Shown here: in pieces, positions 52,681 through 60,123 of the stretch | How positions within the stretch are numbered: position 1 is the first letter of the stretch | Layout: each line of letters begins with the position of its first letter | Origin: CAVRXT01 sp963725655 | GTDB lineage: Bacteria; Acidobacteriota; Terriglobia; Acidiferrales; UBA7541 | Length of the DNA stretch: 64,000 nt | Reading direction: 5' to 3' | Assembly (NCBI GenBank): GCA_963725655.1 | Contig: CAVRYY010000001.1 | Span: forward strand, 2,480,001 to 2,544,000 | Notes under the pieces: model-generated | Database searches by the model: none | Seen by the model: the letters and a program-made list of their open reading frames with translations, nothing else | Told to the model about the DNA's origin: nothing | Position numbers and translations under genes: made by a program

Positions 52681-52947
52681 CTAGTTGCGGAGGTTCTCCC
52701 ATATAACGCGGGCTGATCTAGCTAAAAGCGTAGCGCACGCGGGGGGACGGGTCAAGGCGCGCTACGCCAAAGTGGTAACGCTCGAAACTATCCCTAGCCG
52801 TTACAACAATATAGGGCGAGGCCCTTCATCTGCCGTTGGCGAGAACCTTCCCGCCAATCTCTCCTGAATACGTCCGCTTCAGTCTACCTTCGCGACTTCG
52901 CCACGACCCTAAGCAGCGTGGTTCTCACTGGAACAGCCGAACGACGC

Positions 52948-53541
52948 TCAGCGGTTCGGTGCCGGGAATTCCACTTTGGGCGCTTCACGCGCGGGTTCCG
53001 ACGCGGTGAAGTAGGCGTCGTTGCGCTTGAAGCCGGCCCAGCTCGCGAAAATGCTGTTCGGGAATAGCGAGATGTAGGTGTTGTAGTCCTGGAGCGTATC
53101 GTTGTAGCGCTTGCGTTCCACGGCGATGCGGTTCTCGGTGCCTGCGAGTTCGTCCTGCAACCGCAAGAACTCGTCGTTTGATTTCAGTTGCGGATAATTC
53201 TCCACCACCACCAGCAACCGGCTGAGCGCGCTATCCAATTGCCCGTTGGCGGCGATTTTCTGCGTCGGGGTCTGGGCGCCACCGAGTGCTGCGCGGGCAG
53301 AGGCGATGTCGTGGAATACGGTCTGCTCCTGCGCCGCAAATCCCTTCACCGTGTTGACCAGGTTGGGGATCAGGTCTGAGCGCCGCTGCAACACCACATC
53401 CACTTCGGCCCACGCCGACCTCACCGCTTCGTTCTTGGTGACCATCTCGTTGCGCCGCCCTACGTACATTCCCCCGAAGATCAGCGCCACGATCACAACA
53501 CCGACGACCAGGACTAACAGAATTCCAAGCCCCTTGTTCAT
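52948..53541 (-). CDS. lemA: LemA family membrane protein
   Basis: 197 residues. One N-terminal membrane helix (about 4-26, LGILLVLVVGVVIVALIFGGMY) and the LemA four-helix domain: NEAVRSAWAEVDVVLQRRSDLIPNLVNTVKGFAAQEQ, LLVVVENYPQLKSNDEFLRLQDELAGTENRIAVERKRYND, YNTYISLFPNSIFASWAGFK. The frame is open to 53574, but the ATG at 53539-53541 has a GGGGAGGA site. The exact role of LemA is not known; it often goes with TPM-domain proteins, and a TPM gene lies two genes upstream. Confidence 0.95.
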   Translation of the reverse strand: MNKGLGILLVLVVGVVIVALIFGGMYVGRRNEMVTKNEAVRSAWAEVDVVLQRRSDLIPNLVNTVKGFAAQEQTVFHDIASARAALGGAQTPTQKIAANGQLDSALSRLLVVVENYPQLKSNDEFLRLQDELAGTENRIAVERKRYNDTLQDYNTYISLFPNSIFASWAGFKRNDAYFTASEPAREAPKVEFPAPNR

Positions 53542-53629
53542 TTCCGAATCCTCCCCGAATAGTTTACCGAGCAAATCAAAATGTCACCGGCACAGGCGCA
53601 GTGGAAAAACCGCAGCCAGGTATTTTCCC

Positions 53630-54343
53630 TCAGGCATCCGCAAATTTCTGGTCCACTTCATTGGTTACGGCTTCGACGAACGTTAAAAACCGCTGCAGTG
53701 TGGCTTCCACGTCGATCGTCTTAGCGCTTTTCTTTTCTTCCCGAATATCCAGCACCTCCAGAAATCCGCCCGGGTCGGCCCCGGAAAGATGCGCCACGCG
53801 TTCGATTGCCTCGCGATTGCGTTCGGGAGCGGGCTCGTTCATGGCGATCAGGGTGTGGCGAAACAACGTGGTAAACGTCGAAATGGACGCCAGCATTAGC
53901 TCCAGGTGCTGCGGCCCGTTGGGAATGGTCAGTATGCGCTGCCGGAGCCGCAGCCAGTTGGTGTGCAATTCGCGCTCGATTTGATGCCGATGGAGACGCA
54001 GCGGCACGGTCAGCCGGGTTAAGAAATCCTCGCCGTACAACATGCGATGGCGCGCCTTGATGTCGATCATCTCGATCGCAAAGATGTCCGCCGAGCGGCG
54101 CAACTCATCGATGGTGAACACCAGCGGTACCGGCTGGGTCTGTTTCGCCCACCACGTAAACTCCGGCCGCAGTGGCTCCAGCGCACCGGTATTCGCGGCG
54201 CCGACCAGGCACAGCAGATTTAAGTCGGAGTGCTTGGCGTGGAATTCTCCCGTCACCGCAGAGCCGAACAGCACCACTGCTTTTAGGTTTTCTTTCGCCG
54301 CTGATTTCACCCGTTCCACGAACTGATCGAGTTTATCGTCCAT
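53630..54343 (-). CDS. Nucleotidyltransferase-fold protein between TPM and LemA genes
   Basis: 237 residues. The N-terminal domain has LKAVVLFGSAVTGEFHAKHSDLNLLCL, the GS-x(9-12)-SDxxLL signature of the polymerase-beta-type nucleotidyltransferase fold. The second acidic residue of the usual DxD is replaced (SDLNL), so activity is uncertain. A helical C-terminal half (about 110-237) lacks known motifs. The ATG at 54341-54343 has an AGGAGCGGGG site; a GTG at 54376 would add 11 residues and overlap the TPM gene stop (GTGA). It is thus in the TPM-LemA transcript, an association I do not recognise from known systems. Confidence 0.8.
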   Translation of the reverse strand: MDDKLDQFVERVKSAAKENLKAVVLFGSAVTGEFHAKHSDLNLLCLVGAANTGALEPLRPEFTWWAKQTQPVPLVFTIDELRRSADIFAIEMIDIKARHRMLYGEDFLTRLTVPLRLHRHQIERELHTNWLRLRQRILTIPNGPQHLELMLASISTFTTLFRHTLIAMNEPAPERNREAIERVAHLSGADPGGFLEVLDIREEKKSAKTIDVEATLQRFLTFVEAVTNEVDQKFADA

Positions 54344-54369
54344 CCCCGCTCCTGAGTCCCGCCGCTCGG

Positions 54370-55251
54370 TCACCAACTACCGCTAGCACCGCCGCCGCCG
54401 GATGATCCGCCGCCGAAGCCACCAAACCCGCCCCCACCGCTCCCTCCACCACCGAATCCACCGCCTCCCCAACCACCGCCACCGATCCAAGGCCCGCCGC
54501 CCATCCACCAAAGCCCCCGCCGCCCGCTACCGCCAGACAGCATCCGCAGCAGCGGAAACCCGACGAAAAAAATGAGAAAGATAATAGTTCCGATAGGCAG
54601 CCCGCCAGAGGGAGCCCGTTCTCTGGTTTCCTGGGTAGAAGGGGGCGGCGCATCCGCGAGCGAATCCAGCTTCACGCCGCGATCCTGTGCGATTACCGCG
54701 GCCACTCGCGCCGTGAAAAGTACCGCCACCGCGTCGTAATCATTCTGGCGAAGCAGGGGCACCCCTTCCCTGCCGAAATCGCCCACTTTGCCGTCGGGAA
54801 GAATCGGCTCCAAGCCATATCCGACTTCGAAGCGATAGTGATGCTCGTTAGGCGCGATCAGAATCAAAACGCCGCGATCGTTTCCCTTGAAGCCGATGTG
54901 CCACTGCTTGAACAGCTCCACCGCAAATTGGTCGATGGGTTCGTCTTCCAGCGATTTGACGGTGGCTACGGCAATTTGCGCCTGAGCTTTGTGTTCGACT
55001 TCCTGGCAAATCGCATCCACCTTGTTTTTCGTCAACTCGCTAAGGACTCCGGCAAAATCGTCGACATAGTCCTGGGCCCGAAGGTCCTGCGGTTTCTCCG
55101 CGTAGGTCGACAAGGCGGGCGCCAACACCAGCGCCAAAACGATGCCCATGCAGCGAAGTTGATGCAGGGCACGAATCCCACGGAATATGCGGCTGGCGGT
55201 CGGCAAGACAGCTATCTTAGGCTGCGGCACCGATGCCGTCAACGACGGCAC
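54370..55251 (-). CDS. TPM-domain (YgcG-like) membrane protein with Gly-rich tail
   Basis: 293 residues. A signal or anchor segment (about 33-50) precedes the TPM domain (about 58-190: YVDDFAGVLSELTKNKVDAICQEVEHKAQAQIAVATVKSLEDEPIDQFAVELFKQWHIG and GVLILIAPNEHHYRFEVGYGLEPILPDG). One membrane helix follows (about 222-240), then a Gly/Trp/Ser tail of about 55 residues. TPM proteins are often paired with LemA and have been linked to photosystem repair and phosphatase-like activity in some lineages. The start is not firm: the first ATG puts 32 residues before the hydrophobic segment. Confidence 0.9.
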   Translation of the reverse strand: MPSLTASVPQPKIAVLPTASRIFRGIRALHQLRCMGIVLALVLAPALSTYAEKPQDLRAQDYVDDFAGVLSELTKNKVDAICQEVEHKAQAQIAVATVKSLEDEPIDQFAVELFKQWHIGFKGNDRGVLILIAPNEHHYRFEVGYGLEPILPDGKVGDFGREGVPLLRQNDYDAVAVLFTARVAAVIAQDRGVKLDSLADAPPPSTQETRERAPSGGLPIGTIIFLIFFVGFPLLRMLSGGSGRRGLWWMGGGPWIGGGGWGGGGFGGGGSGGGGFGGFGGGSSGGGGASGSW

Positions 55252-55304
55252 GCACCAAGCAGTACGGCGCTAGATCATTGATGTTTCGGGGATTCGCACC
55301 GCGG

Positions 55305-55347
55305 ACGGGTGGCGAGCGGCCACTCGCATCGAGTCGTCGCCACCCGT
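55305..55347 (-). terminator. Hairpin downstream of the BamE-like protein gene
   Basis: ACGGGTGGCGA (55305-55315) pairs perfectly with TCGCCACCCGT (55337-55347), with a smaller hairpin in the loop. It lies 24 bases past the stop of the 55372-56184 gene. No T-tract follows, so it is a possible terminator only. Confidence 0.5.
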
Positions 55348-55371
55348 GGCTTCAACAGCCCAATCTGCACC

Positions 55372-56184
55372 TTACTGAACGTCGGTAACCTTACCGTCCA
55401 CAAAGGTGATTTTCAGGTCCTTGTAAACGTATATCTGCTTCTTCCCGAGATTCACCATCTTTTCCGGTTGTCCCAGCGCGGAGGTTACATCGTTCAGGCT
55501 CATGCCGAGCACGATGTTCGCCGGCGCGGCGGCCGGCTGCGCCGGAGCCGCAGCCTGTTGTTGCTGGTCTTGCCCTTGCTGCTGTTGGTCGCCACCCTGC
55601 GCCTGCTGCTGGTTATTGTTGTTGTCCTTGTTGTCGGCGTCAGTTGGCACCGCCAGCACTTGGTGAATTACGTCCGCCACCTGACCGGCGTCGGCCTTTT
55701 CCAGGTAGCCCTTGGGAAACTGAAACTGAATCGCCCCCTTGTACGACGAAGGATCCTGGACGTTGTTGCATTTGTCGCATTCCGTTATGGTCAGCACCAC
55801 TTTGTCTTCTTTCTGTTTCACGTCGATCTTGGTGACGTAGACCTTCTCGTCGACGGTAAGCAATTTGCTGATTTTCAGGATCATCGACCTCTGCACCAGC
55901 CCAGGCTGATGGAGCTCGTTATCCTTAAACGTCGATGGCGCCACGATCACCGCGGTGGACTGTGGAACGCCGTAAACCCCGCCCTTCTTTAGCACCAGCA
56001 CCGTGCCGGCGTCGGTCACCGAGGTTCCAGTTGAGTCCGTGCCCATCTTCGTAAGCTTGATTTCCTTTTTCAGCTGGTCGGCCAACGGAGCATCCGGCGC
56101 GTCTTGCGCCACCGCGGCATTTCCGCACAAGAGCCCACCCAAGACCACCAACACCCCGATTGTCGACCTGTACTTGCCGTTCAT
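55372..56184 (-). CDS. Exported protein with Gln-rich linker and BamE-like C-terminal domain
   Basis: 270 residues. A signal peptide (cleavage after AVAQ at about 26) is followed by a beta-rich domain (about 40-180, with KKGGVYGVPQSTAVIVAP and ITECDKCNN, a CxxC pair). An Asn/Gln-rich linker follows (about 185-218). The C-terminal domain reads ANIVLGMSLNDVTSALGQPEKMVNLGKKQIYVYKDLKITFVDGKVTDV, the pattern of SmpA/BamE-like small domains. BamE proper is a lipoprotein of the barrel-assembly machine; this protein has no lipobox and a different N-terminal half, so the likeness is at fold level only. Confidence 0.8.
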   Translation of the reverse strand: MNGKYRSTIGVLVVLGGLLCGNAAVAQDAPDAPLADQLKKEIKLTKMGTDSTGTSVTDAGTVLVLKKGGVYGVPQSTAVIVAPSTFKDNELHQPGLVQRSMILKISKLLTVDEKVYVTKIDVKQKEDKVVLTITECDKCNNVQDPSSYKGAIQFQFPKGYLEKADAGQVADVIHQVLAVPTDADNKDNNNNQQQAQGGDQQQQGQDQQQQAAAPAQPAAAPANIVLGMSLNDVTSALGQPEKMVNLGKKQIYVYKDLKITFVDGKVTDVQ

Positions 56185-56323
56185 CTTGCTTCCTCCTTAC
56201 GTTCTGGCCGCGACGTTTGCCTTCCCTAACGTCCTGCGAACACCGAGCCGTTTGCCTTTCGACGGCCCGGCGCCCGCAGATGATTCCAATCATTTGCAAA
56301 AGGACCTCTTCCAGTTGCTGTCC

Positions 56324-58096
56324 CTAGTTACCGCCGTTGCCCGAGCTGGATGCCTGCTGCACATCCTGCTCCGCCTGATCGGCATCCTGCTGCTGGGCCT
56401 GCACGTCACTCGCGGCGGTTAGGTCCGGTGCCGCCTGGCCGTCGGGGTTTGCGTGGGCGCCTGCATCCGGAGCATTGGGAAACTTACTCTTGTTGTCAGC
56501 CATGCTCTTCAGCCCGTTATCCATCTGCTCCTGGAAGCTGTTGTGCATATCCTGCAAGTCGGATACCTGCACTCGCGGCGCAGATCCCGAAGCACAATCT
56601 TCCTTCTTGCTGCTCACCACGCTCACACCCACGGCCTTGTCGTCGCCCGGGGTATTCTCCGTGCGCATCAGTACGTCGCCCGAACTGAGCGAGCAGCTCT
56701 GACCGTTGACGTTGACGTCGAGAGGCGAGGAGACGATGAAAACTCGGAGTTTTGGATCCAACGCCGCCGGAGTCTCGTCGGTATTGGCCGCTACTTGCGT
56801 GTCCGGAGGCGTGCCCGGATTGCTTGGCGCCGCCTGGGCCTGCTCCGCCGCAAGTTGCGCTTTCACTTCGTCGGCAATCATTTGTTTCACTTCCGGCGTA
56901 AGCGTAACGGCATTGTTCGAAGCCGCCGGGGCCTGGTTTTGCGACTGGTTCCCATCGCTGGGCTGATTCGACTGATCATCGCCACCGTACCCTGCAGGTG
57001 GAGCGGACGAAGCGCCCGCCTGTGCTGCTGCGTTCGCGGCCCCTGCCGCATAGGCGGCCTGGAGGTTTTGCGAAATCAGGTAGTCCGTCAGCCAGAAAGC
57101 CGCGGAAGGATAAACCGGGTAAGGGGCGAAGTAGTACGCGTACGGGTTGTACCACGCCGCGGCTCCCCACCCCCAGCCGTAAACAAACGGAGCGGGCCAC
57201 GGGTTATAGGCCCATCCGTAAAATCCACGCCCGTAGTAATAACCCGGTACGTATCCATAATAGTAACCGCCATGGTAGTAATAGCCCCGGTAAACATGCG
57301 CGTACGGGTGGCCGCCATATCCGACGTACGTCCGCCGCATGTATTCGTGTCCGCCACGCGAATACCCATGCTCTACGTAGCCCCCGTGATGTCCGTAGGA
57401 AACCACTCGGGTCACGTGGCCGTTGGCGTCGCGGTGCTCCGACACTGCTTGGCGCTGTCCCCCAGCGCTGTGGGTGATCGTCGCTCCGTGGGCAGTGTGG
57501 ATCGTGCTCACTCCACCGCGCGAGTTGAACGTCGCTTTGTTCCCCGACTTGGTGGTTACGGCGGTGGTGCGTCCGGTCTTGCTTACCTCGCGGGTGTCCC
57601 CTCTCGAATTCGTTACGCTCCTGCTGCCATCCGCATGGGCGGAGGTAGCGGTATGCCCCCCGACCGAAGAACTCGCGTTCGCATGACCGGCGGTAGTGGT
57701 GTTGGTATGCCCGCCAGTAGTCGTGTTGGTATGACCGGCGGTAGTCGTGTTCGTATGGCCCGCGGTGGTCGTGTTTGTATGCACGCCAGTAGTCGTGTTC
57801 GTATGTCCGGCGGTAGTCGTGTTGGTACGGCCCCCGGTGGTTGTGTTCGTATGACCGGCAGTGGTCGTGTTGGAATGGCCTGGGGTCGCCGTGTTTGTGT
57901 GTCCATTGTTGCCGCCGGAGGGTCTAGCTCCTCCCGCGGGATGCGCCGCTGGCGCAGGTTTCGCTGCCGCGGCAGGCTTGGACGGCGCACTCGCGGCCGG
58001 TTTCTTCTGTGCCGAGACGAAAAGCGGCAGGACCATTAGCGTGAACAGGAAGAACGCTACGGTTGCCGGGTACTTAAAAATCGCGCTGAGCTTCAC
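56324..58096 (-). CDS. Exported protein with HTNTTTAG octapeptide repeats and a Tyr/Gly-rich region
   Basis: 590 residues. A signal peptide (VKLSAIFKYPATVAFFLFTLMVLPLFVSAQ, cleavage at about 29) and an Ala/Pro/Lys-rich stretch are followed by nine repeats of H-T-N-T-T-T-A/G-G (about 66-137). Then come a Thr/His/Ser-rich region, a Tyr/Gly/His-rich region (about 240-310), a Gln/Asn/Ala-rich stretch and a C-terminal part with two Cys (VNGQSCSLSSGDVLMR, KKEDCASGSA). The GTG at 58094-58096 has a perfect AAGGAG site. No enzyme motif; a surface or envelope role is likely. It may be followed by the BamE-like gene on one transcript (139-base gap). Confidence 0.8.
   Translation of the reverse strand: MKLSAIFKYPATVAFFLFTLMVLPLFVSAQKKPAASAPSKPAAAAKPAPAAHPAGGARPSGGNNGHTNTATPGHSNTTTAGHTNTTTGGRTNTTTAGHTNTTTGVHTNTTTAGHTNTTTAGHTNTTTGGHTNTTTAGHANASSSVGGHTATSAHADGSRSVTNSRGDTREVSKTGRTTAVTTKSGNKATFNSRGGVSTIHTAHGATITHSAGGQRQAVSEHRDANGHVTRVVSYGHHGGYVEHGYSRGGHEYMRRTYVGYGGHPYAHVYRGYYYHGGYYYGYVPGYYYGRGFYGWAYNPWPAPFVYGWGWGAAAWYNPYAYYFAPYPVYPSAAFWLTDYLISQNLQAAYAAGAANAAAQAGASSAPPAGYGGDDQSNQPSDGNQSQNQAPAASNNAVTLTPEVKQMIADEVKAQLAAEQAQAAPSNPGTPPDTQVAANTDETPAALDPKLRVFIVSSPLDVNVNGQSCSLSSGDVLMRTENTPGDDKAVGVSVVSSKKEDCASGSAPRVQVSDLQDMHNSFQEQMDNGLKSMADNKSKFPNAPDAGAHANPDGQAAPDLTAASDVQAQQQDADQAEQDVQQASSSGNGGN
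57686..57901. repeat. Nine tandem 24-base repeats encoding HTNTTTAG
   Basis: Nine units of 24 bases in frame inside the exported protein gene. The units vary mainly at single positions, giving Ala/Gly and His/Arg changes. Copy number is likely to vary between strains. Confidence 0.85.
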
Positions 58097-58892
58097 GTTG
58101 TCTCCTTGGCATCTCAAAATTTTCTTACCACTCTGCTGCTAAAACTGGTTGCTCTGCAAAAACTCGATAACAATTGTTGACCGCACCGAGCCTGGTTAGT
58201 CGTGTGGCCCGCACCAGATGCCCACAGCCTGCGAACGCCGGGCGCACACGAGCGAGGTTCCTGAGCCGCATATTGAGCCACGGTTTCCGGAGAATCTTCG
58301 GCAGGAGCAGAAAACCAGTTGGAAGTGACGCAAACATCCCCGGCAAATAATCGCCCTCGCCGGTGGTTTGATCCCGGCTGGCGAAGTCCCTGTCCGTAAG
58401 GACCGTGCGCGATTGGCTCGCTACTGGCATAACTGGCAGCGAAGCTTGGATTCCATAACAAGGCCGGGCAGAGTCCTCTACTAAGGAACATAAAACACCT
58501 GATCGTTAACCAATCATCCACCGCGGGGAAGGCCGGAGTCTAGCGCGGAGTTTGTAGTCGTTGCAAGCATTTGTCGTTGTAATTCACAGACAGAAAGGCA
58601 ATACCCTCGCCGCTGGACCACCGTTCGCTGTCGATTCACCGCGTTCGCTGGTCATTGGCGCCAAAACTTGCCACTTGAAGGTGTTTCCGAGGGCTCGGTC
58701 GACCCGCAGGGACCCTACCCCAAACCGCTCGGCCGATATCGGGCGTCGCGGGACGGCGAAGGAGGTGTCCACGCCAAGGCCAGCCCCGCACAAGGAATCG
58801 AGCAGCGAAAGTGAAGAAACCGCACGTGGTGGCCGATATATACGCTCAGGCAGGCATCGATCTGTCCGTTGCGGGGTAGGAAAGGCAGAGCT
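58097..58892. other. Long region without a recognised gene
   Basis: About 800 bases between the octapeptide-repeat gene and the receiver/HD gene. Short frames on both strands give Arg/Pro/Ser-rich translations without domains. A perfect palindrome AACAATTGTT lies at 58169-58178, and short hairpins lie around 58390. It holds two divergent promoters and may hold an untranslated RNA, which I cannot identify. Confidence 0.4.
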
Positions 58893-60092
58893 GTGAGCGA
58901 TCCAGTCCTATTCGTCGACGACGACCCGGCCGCCATCGCCAGTTTCCGGCGTTTGTACGGCCAGGAGGTAGACCTCCACACCACTTCCAGCCCCGCGGAG
59001 GGCTTGGCCTTGCTCCACGACCGCGGCCCATTCGCCGTGGTGGTCGCCGACATGATCATGCCGGCCATGGACGGCATCCAGTTCCTCGGCCGCGCCCGTG
59101 AAATCGCCCCCGAGACGGTGCGGTTAGTGCTCACCGGGCACGCCGACATCGAAGCGGCGATCAACGCGGTGAACGAAGTAAACATATTCCGGTTCTTCGT
59201 CAAGCCGTGCGCGAGGAGCACCCTGTTGAAAGGATTGCGTGACGCGATCCACCAGCATCGTCTGGTGACTGCGGAGAAGGAATTACTCGAGAAAACGCTG
59301 CGCGGAGCGGTGCAGGTATTGATCGAGGTCCTCAGTCTGGTAAACCCCGCCGCGTTCAGTCATTCGGTGCGTATTCGGCGATACGTGCAGCACATCGTCG
59401 AGGACCTGCATATCGAGGAGCCCTGGCGCTACGAGGTAGCCGCGCTGATGTCCCAATTGGGTTGCGTGAGTCTGGAGCCTGAAACCGTCGAAGCGGCCTA
59501 CCAGGGCGCCGAACTGACGCCGGAAGATGCGGCGCGCTTTAATCGCCACCCCGCCCTGGGGCGCGAGCTGATTTCCCAGATTCCACGGCTGGAAGCAGTG
59601 GCCTGGATGGTCGCGCATCAAAATGACGCGCTGGGCAATTCCCTCGAAAAACAAGCCGGCGAACGCAATGAGGTGGACATCATCAGCCTGGGTGCGCAGA
59701 TACTGAAGACCACTCTAACGCTGGACCGCGCCTTAACCCGCGGCTCCAGCATCGACGCCGCCTGCGCCGAAATGCTTCGACACCCCGAGCAGTTCGACAC
59801 GGCGTTGGCGAGCAGTTTACGCGGCCTGCTGCCCCCGGCTCACGAAATGGACGCACGATTGTGCACCGTCAGCGAACTCCGCGAAGGGATGATGCTGCAT
59901 GAAGACCTGCGGACGGCGGGCTGGGTGCTGGTCGGAACCAAGGGGCAGGAAGTCACGTTGTCTCTGATTTCCCGCCTCGAAAATTGCCTCGCGAAGAAAA
60001 CCATCGCGGATAGCGTCCTGGTACTGCAACCTCGAGTCGTGAACGCCCAGCGAACCGATTGGGAGACGATGGCCAGAGAATACTCGCGGTAA
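58893..60092 (+). CDS. Receiver protein with a degenerate HD output domain
   Basis: About 399 residues. Receiver domain (about 1-125): LFVDDDP with Asp9-Asp11, phosphoacceptor Asp53 in VVVADMIMPAMDG, and FRFFVKPC. A helical linker leads to an HD-type region (about 140-300) that begins NPAAFSHSVRIRRYV. Where an active HD-GYP enzyme has HD it reads MSQLGCVSL, and the second metal His cluster is HQND. The metal site is therefore lost, and cyclic di-GMP hydrolysis is unlikely. A C-terminal domain (about 305-385) follows. The GTG at 58893 with an AGGAAAGG site is chosen over an upstream TTG. No kinase gene is adjacent. Confidence 0.85.
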   Translation: MSDPVLFVDDDPAAIASFRRLYGQEVDLHTTSSPAEGLALLHDRGPFAVVVADMIMPAMDGIQFLGRAREIAPETVRLVLTGHADIEAAINAVNEVNIFRFFVKPCARSTLLKGLRDAIHQHRLVTAEKELLEKTLRGAVQVLIEVLSLVNPAAFSHSVRIRRYVQHIVEDLHIEEPWRYEVAALMSQLGCVSLEPETVEAAYQGAELTPEDAARFNRHPALGRELISQIPRLEAVAWMVAHQNDALGNSLEKQAGERNEVDIISLGAQILKTTLTLDRALTRGSSIDAACAEMLRHPEQFDTALASSLRGLLPPAHEMDARLCTVSELREGMMLHEDLRTAGWVLVGTKGQEVTLSLISRLENCLAKKTIADSVLVLQPRVVNAQRTDWETMAREYSR

Positions 60093-60123
60093 CCCTGGTT
60101 GCGTGGAGTTGGCTTGTGGCGCG

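Noticed and set aside
57686..57901. Regular 24-base repeats that could be taken for a CRISPR array
   Set aside because: The units are contiguous with no spacers, are in frame, and encode an octapeptide repeat. No cas genes are present.
58350..58430. Minus-strand sequence slightly resembling a cyclic di-GMP (GEMM) riboswitch, with GCGCACGG and GGGACTTCGCC words
   Set aside because: The core GCAAA-type loop motifs and pairings do not line up when written out, so there is no support beyond short words.
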